This document shows positions 1 through 9,147 of a DNA stretch of 64,000 bases, piece after piece. Position numbers and translations under genes: made by a program. Origin of the DNA: JBQTGK01 sp052400665. Its GTDB lineage: Bacteria > Bacteroidota > Bacteroidia > Bacteroidales > Marinifilaceae. Below the pieces are notes generated by a model. The model searched no databases. It was given only the letters and a program-made list of their open reading frames with translations, and was not told the DNA's origin. Location of the stretch: the NCBI GenBank assembly GCA_052400665.1, contig JBQTGK010000011.1; one strand, given 5' to 3'. Each line of letters opens with the position of its first letter. Position 1 is the stretch's first letter.

Positions 1-1202
1 GTACTAGCTCCTCTTTTTTCGTCTACATAATTCTTAGACTTTTGTCCGGATTCGGTTCTTTCTGGGACATTTTCATAGTAGGAGTCTAATAATTTAGATA
101 GCTCAATAAAATTATCATAACTATTTGAAGCTCCAATTTCAATTAAATCTTTTGCCTCTTGAAACTTGTGGTAATTTGGACCGAAAATAATAGGCAAACC
201 AAAGGTGGCAGCCTCTAAAGTATTGTGAATTCCTCTACCAAATCCGCCTCCAATATAGGCAAGTGTACCGTATCGATATAAAGAAGATAAAACCCCAATA
301 CAATCTATCACTAGAACTTCAGCATTATCAATTTCCTGTTTTGATGCTTGGGTATATCTCACCCAGCTTTTTGCAATTTTAGAGGTAATTGCATTTATAT
401 GACCTTCATCAACCTCGTGTGCGGCAATAATGTATTTGTAATTATTTTGAGAAGTATTAAGATAATTTATGATGTTCTCCTCATCTTTAGGCCAAGTGCT
501 ACCAGCTATTAAAACAGGTCGGTTTTGGCTAAAACCTTCAACTTTTGGTAATGTTTTAGATCCTTTGGCAATTGTATAAACCCGATCGAACCGTGTATCT
601 CCGGTTAAGGTGACATTATTAAAACCGATACTATTTAGTAGGCTTACAGACTCATTATTCTGAACAAATAGATGAGTAAATGCCGTTAACATTTTTCGAT
701 GGAATTTACCGTATCGTTTAAAAAACAATTGATCGGGACGAAAAATAGTAGAAAAAATATAAGTTGGCACCTTTCTTTTTTTCAATTCCTTTAAATAGTG
801 ATGCCAAAATTCATACTTAATAAAAAATGCCATTTTAGGATTTACAATATCCATAAAGAGCTTAACCTGAGTAGGAAAATCGGGTGGTAAATAAAAAATA
901 AAATCGGCACCCTCATAATTCTTTCGAACTTCGTATCCAGAAGGAGAAAAGAAAGTCAACAAAATTTTACACTCTGGATACTTCTCTTTAAACTTTTCAA
1001 TTACCGGACGCCCTTGTTCAAATTCTCCTAATGACGCAGAATGAAACCAAACAATATTTTGCTCTCCTTTGACAGCCTTTTCTAGTTTTGCAAACAAATT
1101 TTTTCTTCCATCGACCCATTGTTTGGCTTTTGGATTAAAATTAGCTGCAATTCTTATTAAAAGAACATATATTCGAACCGACAGGTTGTAAAAGAAAACC
1201 AT
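1..1202 (-). CDS. waaA: 3-deoxy-D-manno-octulosonic acid (Kdo) transferase, 3' end outside window
   Basis: Transfers Kdo from CMP-Kdo to lipid A precursor at the inner face of the cytoplasmic membrane, the first step of LPS core assembly. About 400 residues are visible, reading from ATG at 1202 into the window edge, so the last few residues and the stop are missing. Seen: a hydrophobic N-terminal anchor (about residues 3-20), the HSASLGE motif at 54-60 whose Glu60 matches the family catalytic glutamate, GSTWPKDE in the middle, and a C-terminal GT-B nucleotide-sugar half with YIGGGFGRGIHNTLEAA. Size and motif order fit WaaA (KdtA). It is divergent from the large outer-membrane protein gene at 1346. 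Assignment is firm; how many Kdo residues it adds cannot be told. Confidence 0.93.
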   Translation of the reverse strand, partial: MVFFYNLSVRIYVLLIRIAANFNPKAKQWVDGRKNLFAKLEKAVKGEQNIVWFHSASLGEFEQGRPVIEKFKEKYPECKILLTFFSPSGYEVRKNYEGADFIFYLPPDFPTQVKLFMDIVNPKMAFFIKYEFWHHYLKELKKRKVPTYIFSTIFRPDQLFFKRYGKFHRKMLTAFTHLFVQNNESVSLLNSIGFNNVTLTGDTRFDRVYTIAKGSKTLPKVEGFSQNRPVLIAGSTWPKDEENIINYLNTSQNNYKYIIAAHEVDEGHINAITSKIAKSWVRYTQASKQEIDNAEVLVIDCIGVLSSLYRYGTLAYIGGGFGRGIHNTLEAATFGLPIIFGPNYHKFQEAKDLIEIGASNSYDNFIELSKLLDSYYENVPERTESGQKSKNYVDEKRGAS

Positions 1203-1345
1203 ATTTGAAAAAAATTAATGTTTAACGCGATAGCTTCGTTATCTTTATTCTTTGCAAAACTAATAATTTTACGACTTAGATTCCGTTTAAAGACAAGCGA
1301 TTTCTAATAAGAACATACACCATAAACCAAAGAAGAACAATTCTG

Positions 1346-4300
1346 TTGAAACAATTTATCCTCTTCATATTGCTAATTACCCCGATTTCAAGTTTGTTTG
1401 GCCAATCCGAAAACAACCTGAGATATAAGAAAATACTAATAAACAAAGACACTATACAAATAGATTCTTTACTAATACTACCATCAACAGTTAAGGTATT
1501 TTATGGAACCCAGGAAGTAAATAAGGGCTGGTACAAAATAAATAGTACGAATGGTGAATTTATTGCAAGTCCGAAACTTAAAGCTTTAAACGATACAATT
1601 ACTCTTAAATACCGGATATTTGCTTACAATGTTAACAAACCAATTTATACCAGAGATATTTCACAAATAAATCTATCTGGAGATACTCGAAGAAGAACTT
1701 TTACGCTTCGGAAAAATGATTATTCCAGAGGAATTTTAAATAGCAGCGAACTCGAAAAGCAAGGAAATTATTCTCGTGGAATTTCTTATGGAAACAATCA
1801 GGATGTGGTAATGAATTCGAATTTAAATCTTCAGATATCGGGAAAATTAAGCGACGATGTAAATATTCTTGCAGCCATTTCAGACAACAACATCCCCATA
1901 CAGCCCGATGGAAATACTCAAACCATTCAGGATTTCGATCGAATTTACATTCAACTTTACGATGACACAAAAGAATTAACATTGGGAGATTATGAAATTG
2001 AATCTCCAAGTGGAGATTTCATGCGCTTTTACAAAAAAGTTCAGGGAGGTAAATTTTCGGGGTTAATCAGCAAAGGAAAAAATGGACACACATTAGAATC
2101 TACTATTAGCGCCTCTATCGCCAAGGGCAAATTCAATAGAATGGAAATTCAGGCTTCGGAAGGAGTTCAGGGACCTTACAGATTAACCGGCTCCAACAAG
2201 GAAAGCTATATTGTAGTACTTGCCGGCTCGGAAAAAGTATTTATAGATGGTAAACAGTTAAGCCGAGGCGAAAAATACGACTATGTAATTAATTATAACA
2301 CCGCAGAACTTACTTTTACAACACAACAACCAATTAATGGCAATTCGAGAATTATAGTTGAATTTGAGTACTCAGAGGAAAATTACTCGAGATACCTACT
2401 ATTTAATTCCAATGTTTACAAAAGCAGGAAAGGTAAAATCTGGTTTAATATATATCATGAACAGGATAGTAAAAATCAACCTCTGGATCAAAATTTAAGC
2501 GAAGAGAATAAATTATTGCTAAGCCAAATTGGAGATAGTTTAGAACTCGCAAAAATTACAAAAGAAGAAATTGTTGAATATTCGAACGACTATGTTCTTT
2601 ATAAAAAAATCAGTAAACAAATTAACAATAACGATTATGATATTTACGAATATTCGACCCAGACAGATAGTGCAATTTATAGGGTAAATTTTTCTTATGT
2701 AGGCAATAATAGTGGTAATTACATACAAACCAATAGTGTTGCAAACGGAAGAGTATTTGAATGGATCGATCCTGTTAATAATATCCCGCAAGGCGATTAT
2801 GCTCCTTTGGCGCAATTAGTAAGCCCCAAAAAACAGCAAATGATTACCCTGGGTGCCAATTACCAGATTGGAGAAAGCACTGCGACCAAATTAGAATTGG
2901 CATTAAGTAATCGTGACCTGAACACCTTCTCCTCTTTAAATGATAACGACAATAAAGGAATTGCTGCCAATTTTGAATTAAGTAAAAAAACGAATGTTGC
3001 AGATACCAATAAATATCTACTTAACGAATTCAACTTTCATTTTATCCAGGATAATTTTGAGGAGATAGAAAATTTTCGCTCTGTTGAATTTGAGCGAGAC
3101 TGGAACATCGACGAACTAAGCAGCACAAAAAATGAAAGCTACTACTCTTTAAACAATTCGTTTATTAATAACAATTGGGGTTCGGCAAGCTACAACTTAT
3201 CTTTATTACAAAAGGAATCGAGCTATAGCGGAATAAAGCATGATTTTAGTTTAAAATACCAACAGAAAAAACTATCTGTACTTTTTACGGGAAACTCTCT
3301 GTCTACAACGCAAGAAGAAATAGAAAGCAATTTTTACAGGCACAAACTAAATACAAATTACTCTTTAAATTTTGTAAAAATAGGATTGGAAACCGAAAAT
3401 GAAAATAATAAGTTTAAAAATAAAGACGAAAACACAGTATTAAACAATAGCTTTTCTTTTTACTCCTATAAATTTTACATTACAAACGAAAACTCTTCAG
3501 TTAATGAGTTTACTGCCTATTATAAAAAGAGAAGAGATTATTCGCCCAAAGATCTTAAACTTAAAATACAAAGTGAATCGGAAGATTTTGGTGGTAAAAT
3601 ATGGTTAAATAAAAATAGTAACAATCAATTAAAAGTAGAATCGATTTACCGCAAATTTTCAATTTTAGATGATTTGTACAGCTCCGAAGAACCTGAAAAT
3701 ACATTCCTTGGTAAATTGGAACATCAAGCTCGAATAAAAAAAGGCCTGCTACAAAGCTCAACTTATTATGAGTTAGGTTCGGGCTTAGAAAGTGAAAAAG
3801 AATATTCGTATGTTAAAGTAAACGACGGACAAGGAGTTTATCGCTGGACGGATTACAACGAAAATGACATTAAAGAAGTAAATGAGTTCGAAATAGCTAG
3901 TTTTAAAGATGAAGCAAACTATATTCGTGTGGCCACAAACACTACTAATTACCAAAAAGTACATACCAGCGAATTTCGTCAAACTATTAATTTGCGTTTA
4001 AAAAGACTAAAAGGCAAGTCAAAATTTACAAGCTTCCTTTCCAGATTTAACAATCGTTTTGCTTACCGAATTTCTAAAAAAAGCCTGAAGAATGATTTTA
4101 ACTTATATGCGAATCCTTTTCAATCTCAATCATCAAACGAGTATTTAATTACCATTAACTCAAGCATTCAAAACACGCTTTCGTATCGAAAAGCAAAATC
4201 GAAAACCAGTTGGGATATTCTACACCTTAGTAACAAAGGCAAACAACTCTTGAGCCAGGGTTTTGAACGAAGAAAGTATCATCAAAACGGATTCCGTTTT

Positions 4301-4795
4301 AATTGGAGAATAGGCAAATCGAATCAGTTAAACAATCGAATCGATTTTGGAAAAAAAAGCCTCTACAGCGAAAATTTTACAAATCAAAACTATCGCATAA
4401 ATGAAATTAAGAACGCACTAAAACTTAAATTTCAAACCAGTTTGGTATTTCAATTTGGCCTAAACTACACTTTTAATCAAAAAGAAAATAGTATGGCAAC
4501 AGAAAAATCTATAACCCATAATGCTGGTGCCGATTGTCAATATTCTATCGTGAAAACCGGCAAGTTAAGAGCCAGTTTTAACTTTCTAAATATTGATTAC
4601 AATGATAACTCAGGTACTTCTATTGCCTATGAAATGCTAGAGGGTTTTTTACCTGGCAACAACAGTACCTGGAGCCTATCTTACAATCAGCAACTCTCGA
4701 AAGTTTTTCAGATGAATATTAGCTACAACGGCCGCCAAAGTGAAGGTGGAAAAACCATTCATGTTGGAAGCATGGAGGTAAGAGCATATTTTTAA
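1346..4795 (+). CDS. large outer-membrane beta-barrel-like protein of unknown function
   Basis: An 1149-residue secreted protein that I do not recognise by function. It starts at TTG (1346). There is no in-frame ATG upstream before the TAA at 1307-1309, and the TTG is directly followed by a clean signal peptide (lysine, then about 12 hydrophobic residues, cleavage near FGQ at 18-20). The N-terminal third has SprA-like passages, e.g. GSEKVFIDGKQLSRGEKYDY followed by YNTAELTF, seen in many large Bacteroidota surface proteins. The rest is a long series of alternating polar/hydrophobic strands rich in Asn, Ser, Tyr and Lys, ending in MEVRAYF with a terminal Phe, typical of an outer-membrane barrel. 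It is far shorter than SprA (about 2400 residues). Possible roles (secretion, adhesion, lipid or glycan handling) are guesses. Confidence 0.7.
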   Translation: MKQFILFILLITPISSLFGQSENNLRYKKILINKDTIQIDSLLILPSTVKVFYGTQEVNKGWYKINSTNGEFIASPKLKALNDTITLKYRIFAYNVNKPIYTRDISQINLSGDTRRRTFTLRKNDYSRGILNSSELEKQGNYSRGISYGNNQDVVMNSNLNLQISGKLSDDVNILAAISDNNIPIQPDGNTQTIQDFDRIYIQLYDDTKELTLGDYEIESPSGDFMRFYKKVQGGKFSGLISKGKNGHTLESTISASIAKGKFNRMEIQASEGVQGPYRLTGSNKESYIVVLAGSEKVFIDGKQLSRGEKYDYVINYNTAELTFTTQQPINGNSRIIVEFEYSEENYSRYLLFNSNVYKSRKGKIWFNIYHEQDSKNQPLDQNLSEENKLLLSQIGDSLELAKITKEEIVEYSNDYVLYKKISKQINNNDYDIYEYSTQTDSAIYRVNFSYVGNNSGNYIQTNSVANGRVFEWIDPVNNIPQGDYAPLAQLVSPKKQQMITLGANYQIGESTATKLELALSNRDLNTFSSLNDNDNKGIAANFELSKKTNVADTNKYLLNEFNFHFIQDNFEEIENFRSVEFERDWNIDELSSTKNESYYSLNNSFINNNWGSASYNLSLLQKESSYSGIKHDFSLKYQQKKLSVLFTGNSLSTTQEEIESNFYRHKLNTNYSLNFVKIGLETENENNKFKNKDENTVLNNSFSFYSYKFYITNENSSVNEFTAYYKKRRDYSPKDLKLKIQSESEDFGGKIWLNKNSNNQLKVESIYRKFSILDDLYSSEEPENTFLGKLEHQARIKKGLLQSSTYYELGSGLESEKEYSYVKVNDGQGVYRWTDYNENDIKEVNEFEIASFKDEANYIRVATNTTNYQKVHTSEFRQTINLRLKRLKGKSKFTSFLSRFNNRFAYRISKKSLKNDFNLYANPFQSQSSNEYLITINSSIQNTLSYRKAKSKTSWDILHLSNKGKQLLSQGFERRKYHQNGFRFNWRIGKSNQLNNRIDFGKKSLYSENFTNQNYRINEIKNALKLKFQTSLVFQFGLNYTFNQKENSMATEKSITHNAGADCQYSIVKTGKLRASFNFLNIDYNDNSGTSIAYEMLEGFLPGNNSTWSLSYNQQLSKVFQMNISYNGRQSEGGKTIHVGSMEVRAYF

Positions 4796-4884
4796 AAACA
4801 GCAAACTACTATAATTAAATTTAAATTCTGACATAATTCTCGTGCTAAAAATGTAAATTTAAAGGTTAAACTAATTTTAAATTT

Positions 4885-5742
4885 ATGGTAGAACAGATAA
4901 AGATTGTGGTTAGCGATTTAGATGGCACTCTATTACCCTCGTTGGGAGAAATAAGTGATAGAAATTACAAATGCCTGGAACAATTAAAAGAATCGAATAT
5001 CATAAGAGTTATCGCAACAGGAAGAAACCTGTATTCTGCCATGGCTGTTTTACCTGATAATTTCCCTATTGATTACCTGATATTTTCATCGGGAGCAGGA
5101 ATTATGAGGTGGGACACAAAGAAATTAATATACTCGCAACAAATTGAAGCTAAAGAAGTACGTGAATTGTCACAAATTTTAGTCGATCATGAAATTGACT
5201 TTATGATTCTTGATCCAATACCAATGAATCATCAGTTTTGGTATTATCAAAGCGGACATAAAAATGCCGATTTTGACAGAAGATTAAACCTTTACAAACA
5301 ATTTGCCACTCCTATAGGAAAAATTGAAGACACCCAAAGAGATGCCTGCCAAATATTGGCAATTTTACCCAATAAAGAAGATTGGTTTGAAGAGTTAAAA
5401 ACCAAATTCGACGATATAAAAATTATTCGTGCAACATCGCCTTTGGATCATGAATCAATATGGATGGAGATTTTTCCTCTGCACATTTCGAAAGGACATG
5501 GTTGCCAATGGCTGTGTAATAAACTTGGAATTAGTCCCGAAAATTCCTTTGTAATTGGTAACGACTATAACGATATTGACCTGTTAGAATGGGGCAAGCA
5601 TTGTTTTGTTGTTGAAAATGCGCCAAAACATTTAAAAGAAAAATATAAAACCACCAAAAGTGTGATTCAAGATGGTTTTGCTTTGGCAGTAGATCAAACT
5701 TTAAAATGCTTATCCTGCGAACAGATAAGCATTAAAAAATAA
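4885..5742 (+). CDS. HAD-IIB (Cof-type) sugar-phosphate phosphatase family protein
   Basis: Cytosolic haloacid-dehalogenase superfamily hydrolase, 285 residues, as usual for the Cof/YbiV type. Seen: motif I DLDGTLL near residues 11-17 (first Asp is the expected nucleophile), motif II ATGRN near 44, a Cof-type C2 cap in the middle, the lysine motif HISKGHGCQWL near 195-205, and motif IV IGNDYNDIDLLEWG near 218-231. Members dephosphorylate sugar phosphates, pyridoxal phosphate or flavin intermediates; the substrate cannot be chosen from sequence. It stands alone, about 90 bases after the outer-membrane protein gene and convergent with alanine dehydrogenase. Confidence 0.88.
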   Translation: MVEQIKIVVSDLDGTLLPSLGEISDRNYKCLEQLKESNIIRVIATGRNLYSAMAVLPDNFPIDYLIFSSGAGIMRWDTKKLIYSQQIEAKEVRELSQILVDHEIDFMILDPIPMNHQFWYYQSGHKNADFDRRLNLYKQFATPIGKIEDTQRDACQILAILPNKEDWFEELKTKFDDIKIIRATSPLDHESIWMEIFPLHISKGHGCQWLCNKLGISPENSFVIGNDYNDIDLLEWGKHCFVVENAPKHLKEKYKTTKSVIQDGFALAVDQTLKCLSCEQISIKK

Positions 5743-5763
5743 TAAAACGTATTTTACAGCAAT

Positions 5764-6987
5764 TTACATTGCTGCCAGCAACAAATCGATATCCTTTGCT
5801 AAAATACCAAAAGTATCGCCTAATTTTCTGTTTGTTAAAATACCCCGATATACATAAGTACCGTGCCGTAAACCAATATCATGTTTAATAAATTTATGAA
5901 TTCCCCCATTTTGTCCAACATTTAAAAGTAACGGTGAACAAATGTTACTTAAAGCCAAAGAAGCCGTTCTTGAAACATGCGATGGCACATTAGGCACACA
6001 GTAATGTAATACACCATGTTTTTTATATACCGGATCTCTGTGGGTTGTAAGCATCGAAGTTTCGAAACATCCTCCCTGATCGATACTTAAATCAATAATA
6101 ATAGAACCTGATTTCATAGACTGCACCATTTCTTCGGTTACCATATACCCTTTGTAATCGCTCTCATGTCGCATCGCACCAATTACCACATCGGCCGAAG
6201 CTAAAGCTTTCTGAAGCACATGAGGATGAAAAATTGATGTAAATACCCGGTGACCAAGATGATCTTCCAATCGGCGCAAGCGGTAAATAGAATCGTCGAA
6301 GACCTTTACCATAGCTCCCAAGCCAAAGGCGGCTCTGGTAGCAAATTCGGCTGCTGTGCCAGCTCCCAAAATAACCACTTCGGTTGGAGTTATACCAGTA
6401 ATACCACCTAACATAACACCTTTTCCTCCATGGGCCTTACTCAGATATTCGCCAGCAATCATTATGGAAGAGATTCCTGCTATTTCGGCCATTGAACGAA
6501 CTACCGGAAAATAATTGTTTCTGTCTTTTACCAGCTCTAAAGCGATGGCAGTCACTTTTTTTTGCATTAACTTACGCACATTCTCTCCACACTGGCTCTT
6601 TGTTTGTAAGGCCGAAAATAGAATCTGATTTCCTTTTAGCATGTCAATTTCGTGTCCTGAGAAAGGAGAAACCTGCATTACTACATCGCATTGATATACT
6701 TCTTTTTTCTGATTTACGATAAGTGCGCCATTCTCGCTATATTCTTTATCGGTATAATTAGATGCCAAACCCGCTCCGCGTTCCATGATCACTTCATGGC
6801 CATTACTCACCAAAAGTTCTACCGACTGAGGTGTTAAGCACACCCTATTCTCTCCTCTGTAGTCTTCACGGGGAATTCCAATCGCAAGTTTCTTATGTCT
6901 GCGTTCTAATTCCAACATTTCTTCCTTGGGCTGGTAAAAACCATGTCCCAATGGAAAATTCTTAGATCTATCACTTAACGGCGCCAT
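5764..6987 (-). CDS. ald: alanine dehydrogenase
   Basis: NAD-dependent oxidative deamination of L-alanine to pyruvate and ammonia, or the reverse. It has the N-terminal alanine dehydrogenase/transhydrogenase catalytic domain (IGIPRE near 37, ENRVCLTP near 46, ALQTKSQCG, ALELVKDR) and a Rossmann NAD-binding domain with VVILGAGTAAEFATRAA in the second half. A possible TTG two codons upstream (6993) is less likely than ATG 6987; the 407-residue product carries about 34 residues before the conserved core, as in other Bacteroidota homologues. The C-terminus (GQNGGIHKFI, GTYVYRGILTN) is complete. It faces the HAD gene (convergent, 21-base gap). The biosynthetic versus catabolic direction is not evident here. 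Confidence 0.9.
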   Translation of the reverse strand: MAPLSDRSKNFPLGHGFYQPKEEMLELERRHKKLAIGIPREDYRGENRVCLTPQSVELLVSNGHEVIMERGAGLASNYTDKEYSENGALIVNQKKEVYQCDVVMQVSPFSGHEIDMLKGNQILFSALQTKSQCGENVRKLMQKKVTAIALELVKDRNNYFPVVRSMAEIAGISSIMIAGEYLSKAHGGKGVMLGGITGITPTEVVILGAGTAAEFATRAAFGLGAMVKVFDDSIYRLRRLEDHLGHRVFTSIFHPHVLQKALASADVVIGAMRHESDYKGYMVTEEMVQSMKSGSIIIDLSIDQGGCFETSMLTTHRDPVYKKHGVLHYCVPNVPSHVSRTASLALSNICSPLLLNVGQNGGIHKFIKHDIGLRHGTYVYRGILTNRKLGDTFGILAKDIDLLLAAM

Positions 6988-7079
6988 ACACAAAATTGTA
7001 AGATTAAAACAGGATACTTACCTATACTTAGGAATTACAATTTAAGAAAATTTTGGCTTTTTCTCACTTTTGATTTTAG

Positions 7080-7499
7080 CTAATAAATAATACGGATTGA
7101 ACGGGCACCATCTGCTTCTTCATTAAAATGAACTTCAACCGTATCGTTTGGTAAAATAGAGGCTATTTTTTCGGGCCATTCGATAAAACATAAGGCATTA
7201 CTATAAAAATAATCCTCGTAGCCAAAATCATAAGCTTCCTGCACATCATCAATTCTATAAAAATCGAAATGATAAATAACTGCTTCCTTAGCTGTATGAT
7301 ATTCGTTAACGATGGCAAAGGTAGGACTGTTAATCGTATCCGTAACCCCCAACTCTTCGCAAATGGCTTTTACAAAAGTTGTTTTACCAACTCCCATTGC
7401 TCCATGCATGGCAAATATTCGCTTGTTGCCAACCAGTTTTATAAATTCTTTGGCAACCTTATTAATCTCATTAAGTGAATTGATTTTTAATTCGCTCAT
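7080..7499 (-). CDS. tsaE: tRNA threonylcarbamoyladenosine biosynthesis ATPase TsaE
   Basis: ATPase subunit of the TsaBDE complex that installs t6A at position 37 of ANN-decoding tRNAs. The 139-residue length fits. The Walker A motif AMHGAMGVGKTTF lies near residues 31-43, followed by the family motif INSPTFAIVNEY near 57-68 and the YHFDFYRI(D) segment near 76-82; the IEWPE motif is near 107-111. All are diagnostic for TsaE. It lies 21 bases downstream of porX on the same strand, so it is probably co-transcribed with it. Confidence 0.95.
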   Translation of the reverse strand: MSELKINSLNEINKVAKEFIKLVGNKRIFAMHGAMGVGKTTFVKAICEELGVTDTINSPTFAIVNEYHTAKEAVIYHFDFYRIDDVQEAYDFGYEDYFYSNALCFIEWPEKIASILPNDTVEVHFNEEADGARSIRIIY

Positions 7500-7520
7500 T
7501 TCTCTTTTATGTATTGATAA

Positions 7521-9080
7521 TTAAACCTTACGAGGACTAAGCGTTACCAAAGGAACAATCATCTCTTCTAAAGAAATTCCTCCATGCTGAAAGGTATTTC
7601 GATAGTAAGAACTATAGTAATTAAAATTGTTCGGGTAAGCCAAAAAGTCTTCGCCAAATGCAAAGATATAAGAAGAACTTACATTTACTTGTGGAAGCTG
7701 TGCTTTTCGAGGATCGGTAACTTCAAAAACTTCTTTCGATTTATAATTCAGGTTCTTTCCTTGTTTGTAACGAAGGTTGGTATTGGTTTGTCTGTCACCA
7801 ATTACCTTAATTGGGTTTTGCACCCGAATAGAACCATGATCGGCAGTAATAATTAGTTTTACATTTTGTTCGGCCAGCTTTTTAATTAACTCCAAAAGCA
7901 TAGAGTGTTCGAACCACGATAAAGTTAAGGATCGGTATGCTGCCTCATCGGCTGCCAAATCTCTAATCATTTCGCTTTCTGTTCTAGCATGTGAAAGTAT
8001 ATCAACAAAATTATAGACAAATACACTTAACTGAGAATTAAGAATAGAATTAAGGTTATCGAGCACTTTAGCTCCCATTTTCTCATTATTAATTTTCTCG
8101 TAATGATAAGTATAGTCTTTATAGTGTCTTTTAAACTGGAAACCTATAAAATCTTCTTCATGAATATTTTTACTTGTCTCTGCATCTTCGTCAATCCAGT
8201 AATCGGGGTATCGTCGTTGAATTTCCAATGGCATTAAGCCTGAGAACATAGCATTACGGGCATACTGTGTAGCTGTTGGTAAAATAGAATAACACATCGA
8301 ATCATCTTCGAGCGTATAATACTGGTTAATAACCGGATATAAGGTTTGCCACTGATCGTAACGCAAATTATCAATTAAAATAAATGCTACTTTTTGCCCT
8401 TTATCTAATAGTGGATATACTTTTTCCTTAAAAACATTGTTCGACATTAAAGGAGTTTTATCCTCAGAATTATCTAACCACGACAAATAATTTTTCTTTA
8501 CAAAACGAGCAAATAAATTATTAGCCTCGGTTTTTTGCATGCGCAAAACTTCATCCATTCCCGAGTCTTCGATATTAGATAATTCCAACTCCCAAAAAAC
8601 AAGTTTACGGTACATCTTCATCCAATCTTCAAAATCGCGGCAATCGTTAATTTCCATTCCCATTTGCCCAAATTTAGATTGGTAAGCCATGGTTGTTTTC
8701 TCGGATACAAGGCGTTTTTTATCGATATGCTTTTTAAGAGTAAGCAGAATTTGCTTTGGATTAACCGGCTTTATCAGATAATCAGAAATTTGTTTTCCAA
8801 TGGCCTCATCCATAATATCTTCTTCCTCACTTTTTGTAATCATTACAATTGGTAAGGCCGAATTAATAGATTTTATTTCGCTTAAAGCTTCCAAACCGCT
8901 CATTCCCGGCATATTTTCATCTAGTAAAACCAGGTCTAACTTAGTAGTGCGAACTATATCAAGAGCATCGTAAGCATTGTTACAGGACTCAAGCTTATAA
9001 CCTTTACTTTCTAAAAAAATAATGTGGGGTTTCAATAATTCAATCTCATCATCAACCCATAGTATTGTTATATCTTTCAC
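7521..9080 (-). CDS. porX: type IX secretion system response regulator PorX
   Basis: Two-part regulator of the T9SS: a CheY-like receiver (about residues 1-120) and a large C-terminal PglZ/alkaline-phosphatase-like domain. Seen: acidic pair D10/D11, phospho-acceptor Asp54 in VLLDENMPG, Thr82 and Lys104 in YLIKP. The C-terminal part has FILIDNLRYDQWQ, ITADHGS and QHGGISLEEMIVPL, the metal-binding motifs of PglZ enzymes. Known for the family: PorX works with the kinase PorY and is reported to contact the secretion motor and an ECF sigma factor. The start is GTG (9080); the next codons give the conserved KDITILWVDDE. It sits just downstream of porW, linking a regulator to a structural gene. No porY is visible in the window. 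Confidence 0.95.
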   Translation of the reverse strand: MKDITILWVDDEIELLKPHIIFLESKGYKLESCNNAYDALDIVRTTKLDLVLLDENMPGMSGLEALSEIKSINSALPIVMITKSEEEDIMDEAIGKQISDYLIKPVNPKQILLTLKKHIDKKRLVSEKTTMAYQSKFGQMGMEINDCRDFEDWMKMYRKLVFWELELSNIEDSGMDEVLRMQKTEANNLFARFVKKNYLSWLDNSEDKTPLMSNNVFKEKVYPLLDKGQKVAFILIDNLRYDQWQTLYPVINQYYTLEDDSMCYSILPTATQYARNAMFSGLMPLEIQRRYPDYWIDEDAETSKNIHEEDFIGFQFKRHYKDYTYHYEKINNEKMGAKVLDNLNSILNSQLSVFVYNFVDILSHARTESEMIRDLAADEAAYRSLTLSWFEHSMLLELIKKLAEQNVKLIITADHGSIRVQNPIKVIGDRQTNTNLRYKQGKNLNYKSKEVFEVTDPRKAQLPQVNVSSSYIFAFGEDFLAYPNNFNYYSSYYRNTFQHGGISLEEMIVPLVTLSPRKV

Positions 9081-9147
9081 GTCTCTTAAATTTTAGTTGA
9101 ACACATACTAAAGCAAACGGCAAGTTGAATTATTTATTTCGCAATAT

